NCBI RefSeq assembly: GCF_000828915.1
Contig: NZ_AP014569.1
Location: 496,001 to 560,000 of the forward strand
Origin: Serpentinimonas maccroryi
GTDB lineage: Bacteria > Pseudomonadota > Gammaproteobacteria > Burkholderiales > Burkholderiaceae_C
Reading direction: 5' to 3'
Length of the DNA: 64,000 nucleotides
The notes beneath the pieces are model-generated. The model was not told where the DNA came from. It did not search any database and saw nothing but the letters and a program-made list of their open reading frames with translations. The position numbers and the translations under genes were made by a program. Below, one piece after another: positions 48,807 through 57,101 of this stretch. Position 1 is the first letter of the stretch. Each line of letters starts with the position of its first letter.

Positions 48807-50597
48807 TTACGTCTCGGCGGCTTCGATCAAAAAACGCAGACGGCGGCGCCCCTGCCACTCGTCGGCGTCTAGCCGGTAGGCCAGCCGGGCGCGCGCAGGC
48901 AGCGTTTCGGTGCGGCCAAACCAGATGCCATCGACCGGCTCGCCGCCGTGGCGCAGCTTGAGCGCGAGGTGTTTTTGCCCCAGCAGGCGTTGCGACAGCA
49001 CCTCGAGCTCTTCGCAAAACAGCGGCGGGGCAAAGCCCTGGCCCCAAACCTGCTGCTGCAGCGAGTCGCACAAGTCCAGGCGGCGGTACTGGGGCTCGAG
49101 CGCGCCGTCGGTCTCGAGGCGCTGCTGCAGGGTGGCGGCGTCGAGCCATTCGCTGCCGATCTGCTCGAAGGCGGCGGCAAAGGTGGGCAGCTGATCGGCG
49201 GCAATGGTGCAGCCGGCCGCGGCAGCGTGGCCACCAAAGCGCAGCAGCACGCCGGGGTGGCGCTTGGCGATCAAATCGAGTGCGTCGCGCAAGTGAAAAC
49301 CCACGATCGAGCGCCCCGAACCCTTGAGCGTGCCCGACTGGTCGGCGGCCTGGCTGGGCGCAAACACGAAGGTGGGGCGGTGCAGCTTGTCTTTGAGCCG
49401 CGCCGCCACGATGCCGATCACGCCTTCGTGAAAGGCGCTGTCGTACAGGCACAAAGCCGGCGGGGTGGCGGTGTGGGTGGTGCAGCGTTCTTCGGCCAGT
49501 TGCAGCGCCTGCTCGCGCATCTCGCCCTCTAGGCTTTTGCGCTGGCGGTTGATGGCGTCGAGCGTTTGCGCCAGCTCGGCTGCGCGCGCCGGGTCGTCGC
49601 AGCTCAGGCATTCGATGCCCAGCCGCATGTCGCTCAAGCGGCCGGCGGCGTTGATGCGCGGCCCGAGGGCGAAGCCAAGGTCGAAGCTGCTGGCCAAGGC
49701 GCTGCGCCGGCCGGCGACCTCAAACAGCGCCGCCAGACCGGCGGGCATCTGCCCGTTGCGGATGCGCTTGAGGCCCTGCGCCACCAGGCGCCGGTTGAGG
49801 GCGTCGAGCCGCACCACGTCGGCCACCGTGCCCAGCGCCACCAGCGGCAGCAGCGGGTCGAGGCGCGGCTGGTTGCTGGCGCCAAACAAACCGCGCGCAC
49901 GCAGCTCGGCGCGCAGCGCCAGCAGCACATAAAACATCACCCCCACCCCGGCCAGCGCCTTGCTCTCGAAGCCGCAGTCGGGCTGGTTGGGGTTGACGAT
50001 GACGCAGTCTTTGGGCAGCGCCACGCTGCCGCCGATCACGGCGGGCAGGTGGTGGTCGGTGATCAGCACTTGCAGGCCCAGGGCGCGCGCGTGCGCCACG
50101 CCTTCGACGCTGGCGATGCCGTTGTCCACCGTCACCAGCACGTCGGCCCCACTGGCGTGCACGCGCGTGGCGATGGCGGGCGTCAGGCCATAGCCGTCTT
50201 GCACGCGGTCGGGCACCAAGTAGTCGGCGCGGCTCCAGCCCAGCGGTTGGCCCAGCAGGCGCAAGCCGCGCAGGGCCAGCGCGCAAGCGCTGGCGCCGTC
50301 GCAGTCGTAATCGGCCACGATGCAGATGCGCTCGCCCGTTTGCAAGGCATGGGCCAGCAGTCGCGCGGCGTCGGTGCAGCCGCGCATCTGCTCGGGTGGC
50401 GGCAGCAGGGCCAACTGGTCGTCGAGTTCGTCGGGGGAGCGCACGCCGCGGCCAGCGTATAGGCGCGCCAGCAAGGGGTGGATGCCGGCTTGTTCGAGCG
50501 CCCAGATGGCTCGAGGCGGGGCGTCGCGCAGGGTGATTTTCAAGCTTGGGGCCAAATAGAGGAGGGGAGGGCGCCATGCCACGGTTTTGCCATGCAA
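48807..50597 (-). CDS. recJ: Single-stranded-DNA exonuclease RecJ
   Basis: 596-residue 5'-3' ssDNA exonuclease of recombination and repair. DHH-domain motifs: IVADYDCDGASA, TVDNGIASVEGV and ITDHHLPAV with Mn2+ ligands; DHHA1 motif GGHAAAAGCTIA; C-terminal OB-type region. The length matches the family. The first 20 residues before LKITLRDAPPRAIW may be dispensable, so a later non-ATG start is possible. Confidence 0.96.
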   Translation of the reverse strand: MHGKTVAWRPPLLYLAPSLKITLRDAPPRAIWALEQAGIHPLLARLYAGRGVRSPDELDDQLALLPPPEQMRGCTDAARLLAHALQTGERICIVADYDCDGASACALALRGLRLLGQPLGWSRADYLVPDRVQDGYGLTPAIATRVHASGADVLVTVDNGIASVEGVAHARALGLQVLITDHHLPAVIGGSVALPKDCVIVNPNQPDCGFESKALAGVGVMFYVLLALRAELRARGLFGASNQPRLDPLLPLVALGTVADVVRLDALNRRLVAQGLKRIRNGQMPAGLAALFEVAGRRSALASSFDLGFALGPRINAAGRLSDMRLGIECLSCDDPARAAELAQTLDAINRQRKSLEGEMREQALQLAEERCTTHTATPPALCLYDSAFHEGVIGIVAARLKDKLHRPTFVFAPSQAADQSGTLKGSGRSIVGFHLRDALDLIAKRHPGVLLRFGGHAAAAGCTIAADQLPTFAAAFEQIGSEWLDAATLQQRLETDGALEPQYRRLDLCDSLQQQVWGQGFAPPLFCEELEVLSQRLLGQKHLALKLRHGGEPVDGIWFGRTETLPARARLAYRLDADEWQGRRRLRFLIEAAET

Positions 50598-50692
50598 GCG
50601 TCAAATGTCTTTCACACAGCAGCGCTAGCATCGATAAAGCTTCAGCCGCTGGCTGATCGTTGATTGCTGTTTTACATCAAGGCCCAAACCCC

Positions 50693-51352
50693 ATGCAACC
50701 CATACGTGCCCGCGCCACCAGCGCCGATCATACCGCCGCCTCTGGCCCGAGCACAGCGCTGCCCCACAGCAGCCATGCCAGCACGGCGGCCGGTCGGGCG
50801 TGGGTGTTCTTCAAGCGCTGGCTGGCCAACCCGCTACAAATGGGCTCCATTGTGCCCTCGTCGGACGCGCTTGGCAGCTTGGTGGCCGCAGCGGTGCACC
50901 GCGGCCCCGACGGCATGGTGCTCGAGCTGGGCGCCGGCACCGGGGCCCTCACGGCGGCCATGATCCGTGGCGGCGTCGGCCCCGAGCGCTTGATTGTGGT
51001 GGAAATCGTGCCCGAAATGGCCGAGGTGCTGCGCCGAACCTACCCCGGGGTCACGGTGATCTGCGGCGACGCCTGGAGCCTGCCGCAGTTGCTCGGCCTG
51101 CAAGCGCTGGGGCGCATCGGCAGCGTGGTCTGCGGCATCCCCATGGTGTTGCTGCCACTCGAGCGCCAGCAGGGGCTGATCGACGCCATCGAGGCCGTGG
51201 CCCCCGGCCGCGGCTTTCTGCATTACTCGTACTGCGTCACCTCGCCGCTGTCGGCGCACAAGCTGGGCCTGCAGGGCAAGCGCGAAGCCTGGACGCCGGC
51301 CAACTTTCCGCCGGCCTCGGTGTGGCGCTACACGCCGCAGGCGGCGCGTTGA
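50693..51352 (+). CDS. Phospholipid N-methyltransferase-like SAM enzyme
   Basis: 219-residue class I methyltransferase of the rRNA-dimethylase-like superfamily. SAM motif I is VLELGAGTGALTAAMI, then LIVVEIVPEMAEVLRRTYPGV; the C-terminal end has FLHYSYCVTSPLSAHKLGL. Related proteins methylate phosphatidylethanolamine; the exact substrate is uncertain. ATG 50693 (MQPIRARA) is used; an in-frame start 33 bp upstream is less family-like. Confidence 0.78.
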   Translation: MQPIRARATSADHTAASGPSTALPHSSHASTAAGRAWVFFKRWLANPLQMGSIVPSSDALGSLVAAAVHRGPDGMVLELGAGTGALTAAMIRGGVGPERLIVVEIVPEMAEVLRRTYPGVTVICGDAWSLPQLLGLQALGRIGSVVCGIPMVLLPLERQQGLIDAIEAVAPGRGFLHYSYCVTSPLSAHKLGLQGKREAWTPANFPPASVWRYTPQAAR

Positions 51353-51505
51353 GCGGCTGAGCGGGCGAGCTATCCGATCGCCCCTGACAGTTAAAGCGGC
51401 CATGCCCTGCTCATGCGGCAGCCCTTTGCGCTAACATAGCCTGCTTTCATCCTCTCCCGCTTCGTTCCCGCCTAGGGCGGCCGGCCCGGACCCGCTCTCG
51501 ACTTC

Positions 51506-52756
51506 ATGCAGCTTCCCTACGAACTCCGGCTCGGCTGGCGTTACACCCGCGCTGGCCGCTCCAGCCGGCGCAACGGTTTCATCTCCTTCATCAGCGGCGT
51601 GTCGATGTTGGGCATTGCGCTGGGCGTGGCGGCCTTGATCATCGTGCTCAGCGTCATGAACGGCTTTCAGACCGAGGTGCGCGACCGCATGCTGGGCGTG
51701 CTGGCGCACGTCGAGGTGTTCGCGCCCGGTGAGCAAGCCATCCCGCACCTGGATCTCACTTTGAGCGAGGTGCGCGCGCACCCCGAGGTCATCGGCGCCG
51801 CGCCCTTCATCGCCGCGCAGGGCCTGCTGGCTTGGGGCGACACCATGCGGGGCGCGCAGATTCGGGGCATCGACCCGCTGCTCGAGCCCGAGGTGACCGA
51901 ACTGGCGGCCGAGCAGCAGGCGCTGGCGCAGCTGCAGCCGGGTGCCTTTGGCGTGGTCCTGGGGGCGGCGCTGGCGCGCAACCTGGGCGTGGGGCTGGGC
52001 GATGCGGTGACGCTGATCGTGCCCAGCGGCCAGCTCACGCCGGCGGGGGTGATGCCGCGCATGCGCCAGCTCACGGTGTCGGGCCTGTTCGATTCGGGTC
52101 ACCACGAGTTCGACTCCACCCTGGCGTATCTGCACTACCAAGACGCGGCGCGGCTGTTTCGCCTCGAAGGCCCCACCGGGGTGCGGCTCAAAATCCGCGA
52201 TCTGCACCAAGCCCCCGAAGTGGCCCTGCAACTGGCGGCCACGCTCAGCGGCGACCTGTTTATCCGCGACTGGACGCGCGTCAACCGCACCTGGTTTGCC
52301 GCCGTGCAACTGGAAAAACGCATGATGTTCATCATCCTGACGCTGATCGTCGCGGTGGCGGCGTTCAACCTCGTCTCGACATTGGTGATGACCGTGACCG
52401 ACAAGCGCGCCGACATCGCCATTTTGCGCACCCTGGGGGCGAGCCCGGGCAGCATCATGGCCACCTTCATGGTGCAAGGGGCGCTGGCCGGCCTGATCGG
52501 CACCGCGCTCGGGCTGCTGCTCGGGCTGGGGGTGGCGTTCAACGTCGATACCCTGATGGCGGGGCTCGAGCGCCTGCTCGGCTTTACCCTGCTGCCACCC
52601 GAGATTTACCTCATCACCACCTTGCCCAGCGACCCGCGCAGCGCCGACATCGTGCCGATCGTGCTGATCGCGCTGCTGCTGGCTTTTTTGGCCACCATTT
52701 ACCCGAGCTGGCGCGCCAGCCGCGTCAACCCCGCCGAGGCGCTGCGCTATGAGTGA
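51506..52756 (+). CDS. lolC: Lipoprotein-releasing ABC permease LolC/LolE
   Basis: 416-residue inner-membrane subunit with four helices: one near residues 25-50 ([24 protein letters not shown]) and three after about residue 270. A large periplasmic domain lies between. It releases outer-membrane lipoproteins to LolA. Many betaproteobacteria have one LolC/E-type permease. Overlaps lolD by 8 bp. Confidence 0.94.
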   Translation: MQLPYELRLGWRYTRAGRSSRRNGFISFISGVSMLGIALGVAALIIVLSVMNGFQTEVRDRMLGVLAHVEVFAPGEQAIPHLDLTLSEVRAHPEVIGAAPFIAAQGLLAWGDTMRGAQIRGIDPLLEPEVTELAAEQQALAQLQPGAFGVVLGAALARNLGVGLGDAVTLIVPSGQLTPAGVMPRMRQLTVSGLFDSGHHEFDSTLAYLHYQDAARLFRLEGPTGVRLKIRDLHQAPEVALQLAATLSGDLFIRDWTRVNRTWFAAVQLEKRMMFIILTLIVAVAAFNLVSTLVMTVTDKRADIAILRTLGASPGSIMATFMVQGALAGLIGTALGLLLGLGVAFNVDTLMAGLERLLGFTLLPPEIYLITTLPSDPRSADIVPIVLIALLLAFLATIYPSWRASRVNPAEALRYE

Positions 52757-53453
52757 GCAAGCCCAAACGCCCGTGGTGCTGGCCGCGCAGGGGCTGGTCA
52801 AGCGCTTTCGCGAAGGGCCGATCGACCTCACCGTGCTGCAAGGCGTCGATCTGCAAGTCTGCGCCGGCCAGACGCTGGCTATCGTCGGCGCCTCGGGCTG
52901 CGGCAAGAGCACGCTGCTGCACCTGCTCGGCGGGCTCGATGCGCCCAGCAGCGGCGCGGTGCAGCTCTGCGGCCAGGCGCTGCACCAGTTGGGGCCGGCG
53001 CAGCAAGGGCAGTTGCGCAACCGCCATCTGGGGTTTGTCTATCAATTCCACCACTTGCTGCCCGAGTTTTCGGCGCTCGACAACGTCGCCATGCCGCTGT
53101 GGATTCGGCGCGAGCCGCGTGCGCAAGCGGCCGAGCAGGCCGCGCACTGGCTGGCGCGCGTGGGGCTGGCCGAGCGCACCCAGCACCGCCCAGCCGAGCT
53201 CTCGGGCGGCGAGCGCCAGCGCGTGGCCTTGGCGCGCGCGTTGGTGACCAAGCCGGCGTGCGTGCTGGCCGACGAACCCACCGGCAACCTAGACCGCACC
53301 AGCGCCGGTACGGTGTTCGAGCTCATGCTCGATCTGGCGCGCCAGCAGGGCACGGCCTTTGTGGTCGTGACCCACGACCCGGAGCTGGCGCGGCGCTGCG
53401 ACCGGGTGTTGCAGATGCAGGGTGGGCGCTTGCTGCCGCTGGGCCCAGCGTAG
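52749..53453 (+). CDS. lolD: Lipoprotein-releasing ABC ATPase LolD
   Basis: 234-residue ABC ATPase. Walker [18 protein letters not shown]-loop [20 protein letters not shown] (LolD-specific), signature [15 protein letters not shown], Walker [12 protein letters not shown]. Powers the LolC permease encoded just upstream, with which it overlaps. Confidence 0.96.
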   Translation: MSEQAQTPVVLAAQGLVKRFREGPIDLTVLQGVDLQVCAGQTLAIVGASGCGKSTLLHLLGGLDAPSSGAVQLCGQALHQLGPAQQGQLRNRHLGFVYQFHHLLPEFSALDNVAMPLWIRREPRAQAAEQAAHWLARVGLAERTQHRPAELSGGERQRVALARALVTKPACVLADEPTGNLDRTSAGTVFELMLDLARQQGTAFVVVTHDPELARRCDRVLQMQGGRLLPLGPA

Positions 53454-53603
53454 AGCCTGCGCTACCGTTGCCCAGCTGCACTACCGCTGTCTTGCGCTCA
53501 AGCCGCCAGAACCCTGTGGCGTAGCGATGGCAATCCACTGAACTCAGTCGGATATTTTGAATCGAATATAAAATCTAGGTTCTTTATTCAGAAAGATGAA
53601 GCC

Positions 53604-54056
53604 GTGAAAGCGAATCGTCGCACTGCAATCAAGACCGGTGGCGCCTTGGCGTCTTTGGTCGCGCTGGGCATTGTCACCGCCCAGCAAGCCCACGCCGCGG
53701 GTCGGCCGGGCTTTGAGGCGCGCACCCTGCAAGACGCCCTGCGGGCCGTGGGCGGCGTGCCAGCCCCGAGCAACCAAATCCGCGTCACCTCGCCCGATAT
53801 CGCCGAAAACGGCGCTTTGGTGCCGGTGGGTGTTTCCAGCATCTTGCCCGGCGTCACCGAATTGTTCATTTTGGTGGAGGACAACCCGTTTCCGCTGCTG
53901 GCTGCGTTCACCCTTGCGCCGGGCACCGAGCCCGAGGTGCAGATCCGCATCCGCATGGGCCAAAGCAGCAACATCGTGGCCGTGGTGCGCTCCAATGGGC
54001 AGCTGTTTTCGGCCACCAAGAGCACGCGGGTGACCTTGGGCGGCTGCGGCGCCTGA
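53604..54056 (+). CDS. soxY: Thiosulfate oxidation carrier protein SoxY
   Basis: 150-residue periplasmic protein carrying sulfur intermediates on its C-terminal Cys. A Tat signal (MKANRRTAIKTGGALASLVALG) precedes the carrier domain, and the terminal motif GGCGA holds the active Cys. The start is GTG 53604. With SoxZ it forms the SoxYZ carrier. SoxXA, SoxB and SoxCD are not in the window. Confidence 0.93.
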   Translation: MKANRRTAIKTGGALASLVALGIVTAQQAHAAGRPGFEARTLQDALRAVGGVPAPSNQIRVTSPDIAENGALVPVGVSSILPGVTELFILVEDNPFPLLAAFTLAPGTEPEVQIRIRMGQSSNIVAVVRSNGQLFSATKSTRVTLGGCGA

Positions 54057-54144
54057 TCGCAAAGCCCGCGCAAAGTCCGCATAAAGCCCACACCCCACCC
54101 ACCCACCCCGCGCCACAACCTTGCAGTCATAGGAGCCAGCAGCC

Positions 54145-54459
54145 ATGTCCACCCGACCGATGCGCATCCGTGCCACCGAAGAAGCCGGCCTGACCACCGT
54201 GCGCGTGCTCATGGAACACCCGATGGAAACCGGCGTGCGCCGTACCGCTGACGGGGCCCCGATCCCCTCGCACTACATCACCCTCGTAGAGGCCACCCAC
54301 AATGGGCGCGCCGTGCTCAGCGCGCAGTGGGGCACGGCGGTGGCGCAAAACCCCTTGCTTACGTTTCGCTTCCGGGGCGCCGCCAAGGGCGACCGGGTGG
54401 CGGTGCGCTGGACCGACAACCGCGGCGGCACCCGCACCGACGAAGCCGCGATCGCCTAA
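54145..54459 (+). CDS. soxZ: Thiosulfate oxidation carrier complex protein SoxZ
   Basis: 104-residue SoxZ: MRIRATEEAGLTTVRVLMEHPMETGVRRTADGAPIPSHYI is the family start, and the beta-sandwich runs to the end. TAGGAG at 54129-54134 precedes the ATG. No signal peptide, consistent with co-export with SoxY. The pair lies between lolD and lldD. Confidence 0.95.
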   Translation: MSTRPMRIRATEEAGLTTVRVLMEHPMETGVRRTADGAPIPSHYITLVEATHNGRAVLSAQWGTAVAQNPLLTFRFRGAAKGDRVAVRWTDNRGGTRTDEAAIA

Positions 54460-54465
54460 ACCGGC

Positions 54466-55620
54466 TCAAGCCACCGGGTAGGTGCCGGGCAGCAGGATGG
54501 AGCGGTCCACGGTGTCGATGTCGGTGTGGCCCGTAAAGGCCATGCTGATCTCCAGCTCTTTCTGGATCAGCTCCAGCACCTTGCTCACGCCGGCTTGGCC
54601 TTGGGCCCCCAAGCCATAGAGGAAGGCGCGGCCGATGTAGGTGCCACGAGCGCCCAATGCGCGCGCTTTGAGCACGTCTTGGCCGCTGCGGATGCCGCCG
54701 TCCATGTGCACCTCGATCTGCGAGCCCACGGCCGCTACGATCTTGGGCAGGGCGTGGATGCTGCTCTCGGCGCCGTCGAGCTGGCGCCCGCCGTGGTTGC
54801 TCACGATCAGCGCGTCGGCCCCCGATTGCACCGCCAGCCGGGCATCGGCTTCGTCTTGTATGCCCTTGAGGATCAGTTTGCCGCCCCAGCGCTGCTTCAC
54901 CCACTCGACGTCGGCCCAGCTCAGGCCGGGGTCAAACTGCTGCGCCGTCCAGGCGCTGAGCTGCGACATATCGCTCACGCCCTTGACGTGGCCGACGATG
55001 TTGCCAAATTGGCGCCGTTTGGTGCCCGCCATGCCCAGACACCAGCGCGGTTTGCTGAGCAGGTCGAGCACGCTGGCCACGGTGGGTTTGGGCGGGGCCG
55101 AGAGGCCGTTTTTGAGGTCTTTGTGGCGCTGGCCCAGAATTTGCAAATCCAGCGTGAGCACCAGCGCCGAGCAGCCGGCGGCCTTGGCGCGGTCTATCAG
55201 GCGCTCGATGAAGTCGCGGTCGCGCATCACGTAGAGCTGAAACCAGAAACCAGGCCCGGCGTGCTCGGCCACGTCTTCGATCGAGCAGATGCTCATGGTC
55301 GAGAGCGTGAACGGCACGCCGAAGGCGCGCGCGGCGCGGGCGGCGAGGATTTCGCCGTCGGCGTGCTGCATGCCGGTCAGGCCGGTGGGGGCGAGCGCGA
55401 CCGGCATCGCCACCTCCTGGCCGATCAGGGTGCTGCGGGTGCTGCGGCCCTCCATGTTGACCGCCACGCGCTGGCGCAGCTTGATGGGCACGAAGTCGGC
55501 CTCGTTGGCGCGGTAGGTGCTTTCGGTCCACGAGCCGCTGTCGGCGTAGTCGTAAAACATGCGTGGCACGCGCTTTTGGGCCAAGCGGCGCAGGTCTTCG
55601 ACGCAGGTGATGACGGTCAT
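54466..55620 (-). CDS. lldD: L-lactate dehydrogenase (FMN-dependent alpha-hydroxyacid dehydrogenase)
   Basis: 384-residue FMN enzyme oxidising L-lactate to pyruvate with electrons to the respiratory chain. FMN/substrate residues lie in MPVALAPTGLTGMQHADGE, FQLYVMRDRDF and ILKGIQDEADARLA; the catalytic His is in SNHGGRQLDGAESS (near 275), followed by IEVHMDGGIRSGQDVLKARALGARGTYIGRAFLYGL. Family length is full. Close relatives oxidise glycolate or mandelate, so the substrate is probable rather than certain. Convergent with soxZ. Confidence 0.9.
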   Translation of the reverse strand: MTVITCVEDLRRLAQKRVPRMFYDYADSGSWTESTYRANEADFVPIKLRQRVAVNMEGRSTRSTLIGQEVAMPVALAPTGLTGMQHADGEILAARAARAFGVPFTLSTMSICSIEDVAEHAGPGFWFQLYVMRDRDFIERLIDRAKAAGCSALVLTLDLQILGQRHKDLKNGLSAPPKPTVASVLDLLSKPRWCLGMAGTKRRQFGNIVGHVKGVSDMSQLSAWTAQQFDPGLSWADVEWVKQRWGGKLILKGIQDEADARLAVQSGADALIVSNHGGRQLDGAESSIHALPKIVAAVGSQIEVHMDGGIRSGQDVLKARALGARGTYIGRAFLYGLGAQGQAGVSKVLELIQKELEISMAFTGHTDIDTVDRSILLPGTYPVA

Positions 55621-55753
55621 GGGCGGGTCTCCTGTGAGTGATCCCGCATGGTAGCGCCCGGGGGCAGCAAAGGCCGCCCTAGGCGATTGAAAAGCGGCTG
55701 CTGGGGCGTGAAATATGGCGCTGCTGTCGCGCTGGAGGGCTTACTTGGGTGGC

Positions 55754-56446
55754 TTACTGCGCCGTGTGCAGGCACTCGGTCAGCTTGAGCCCGGTGAGCT
55801 GGTGGATGGCGCGCCCGATGTAGTAGAGCACGAGCAGCATCATCAGCGTGGCCGGGATGGCGATCATGGGGTAGCTCAGGAGCGTGAGGCGCCCGAGCTC
55901 TTCGTTGAAGGCGGTGGTGCCGGCCGGGCTGACCACGATCCAGCGCGCCAGAATGAAGTTCATGGTGGCCGAAAAGAAGAAGGTGGCGCCCAGCATCCAG
56001 GTGGCGCGCAGCAGGCGGGCTTCAAATTCGGCTTGGGCACCGCGCAGCTGCAACTGCGCCTGCACGCGCTCGACATCGATCAGCCGCGGGTGGTAGAGCA
56101 CGGTGCGGATGAGCGGGTAGCGGGTCCAGGTGGAGCCGATGACCACCAAACCGATCAGGCCGGGGATGGCGGCCTCTTTCACGGCCAGCCAGAAGGCGTC
56201 GAGCTCGAGCAGCCCGATGCCGCCGGTGAGCCCGATGCTGACCAAGCCCAGCACGGCAAAGGGGTTGATGCGGCTTTGCAGCCACAGGTCGCGCGCGCCC
56301 CAACCGAGCGGAAAAGCCAGCGCCAACAGCAGCGCGTTGACGGGCCCGAGGTCTTCGGGGCCGCTGAGCTGCATCAGGATGATCGACGGCACGATGACCG
56401 CGATCAGGACCTCGGTCAGGGGGCTGGTGGGTTTGCGCTCGGTCAT
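55754..56446 (-). CDS. Multi-pass membrane protein (VC0807-like)
   Basis: 230-residue inner-membrane protein with about six helices (e.g. LTEVLIAVIVPSIILMQL, AIPGLIGLVVIGSTW, YPMIAIPATLMMLLVLYYIG) and a cytoplasmic segment LYHPRLIDVERVQAQLQLR. Resembles the VC0807 family of unknown function. ATG 56446 begins MTERKPTSP; further upstream codons overlap the hemerythrin gene. It follows that gene by only 5 bp, so a link to oxygen/iron handling is possible but unproven. Confidence 0.75.
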   Translation of the reverse strand: MTERKPTSPLTEVLIAVIVPSIILMQLSGPEDLGPVNALLLALAFPLGWGARDLWLQSRINPFAVLGLVSIGLTGGIGLLELDAFWLAVKEAAIPGLIGLVVIGSTWTRYPLIRTVLYHPRLIDVERVQAQLQLRGAQAEFEARLLRATWMLGATFFFSATMNFILARWIVVSPAGTTAFNEELGRLTLLSYPMIAIPATLMMLLVLYYIGRAIHQLTGLKLTECLHTAQ

Positions 56447-56451
56447 GGGGC

Positions 56452-56994
56452 TTAGCTGCAGCTGATGCTGCCGCAACCGCTCATGCTCGCCGGGCGCACC
56501 CGGGAGGGGTCGGGCAGGGTTTCGGTTTGGGTGTCGAATTGCAGCGCTTGCAGGTGCTGCGCCAGCCCGGCGTCCATGCTCTGCGCGTGCAGGGGCAGCC
56601 ACTCGACCAGCGCCTCGGCCATGCGGGTGATGATGCTGCGGTCGCCTTGGTGGAAGTGCGCTTCGACGGCGATGAGGGTGTCGAGCACGCTTTTGTGCTG
56701 CAGGCTGTGGCAGTTGTCGGCGGTGAAGCCGCTGGCCAGCATCCAGCGGTCTTCTTGGGCGAAGTGCTCGGTGGTGTGCGCGAGCAGTGCGCGGTAGGGT
56801 TCGAGCTGCTGCTCAGGCGGCAGGGCGCGCAGGCGCGCCAGCATCTCCACCATTTCTTGGTGCGTGGCGTCCATGCGCGCATCGCCCGTTTGCAGCGCCT
56901 CGGACCACTGCAGATCGGGCACGGGCGGGAACTCGCGTGCGGGCGCCGTGGGGGTTGCTGGGCTGGTGGTGGGCTCTAGGGTGGCGGTGTTCAT
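56452..56994 (-). CDS. Hemerythrin-like oxygen/iron-binding protein
   Basis: 180-residue four-helix hemerythrin. Di-iron ligand candidates are in MDATHQEMVEML, HTTEHFAQEDRWM, HSLQHKSVLDTLIAVEAHFHQGD and LPLHAQSMDAGLAQHL. The protein has an Ala/Pro-rich N-terminus (residues 1-20) and ends in an unusual MSGCGSISCS tail with two Cys. It may store oxygen or sense redox state. Overlaps no other gene and precedes the membrane protein gene. Confidence 0.9.
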   Translation of the reverse strand: MNTATLEPTTSPATPTAPAREFPPVPDLQWSEALQTGDARMDATHQEMVEMLARLRALPPEQQLEPYRALLAHTTEHFAQEDRWMLASGFTADNCHSLQHKSVLDTLIAVEAHFHQGDRSIITRMAEALVEWLPLHAQSMDAGLAQHLQALQFDTQTETLPDPSRVRPASMSGCGSISCS

Positions 56995-57101
56995 AGCTTT
57001 GCAGGATAGCGCCGGCTGATGGCACAGGCCTTGAATCGCATCAAATGCCTGAGTCCTGCAGCCGGATTAAGTTCAGAAAGCGCCAAGCGTGGGGGTAACC
57101 C

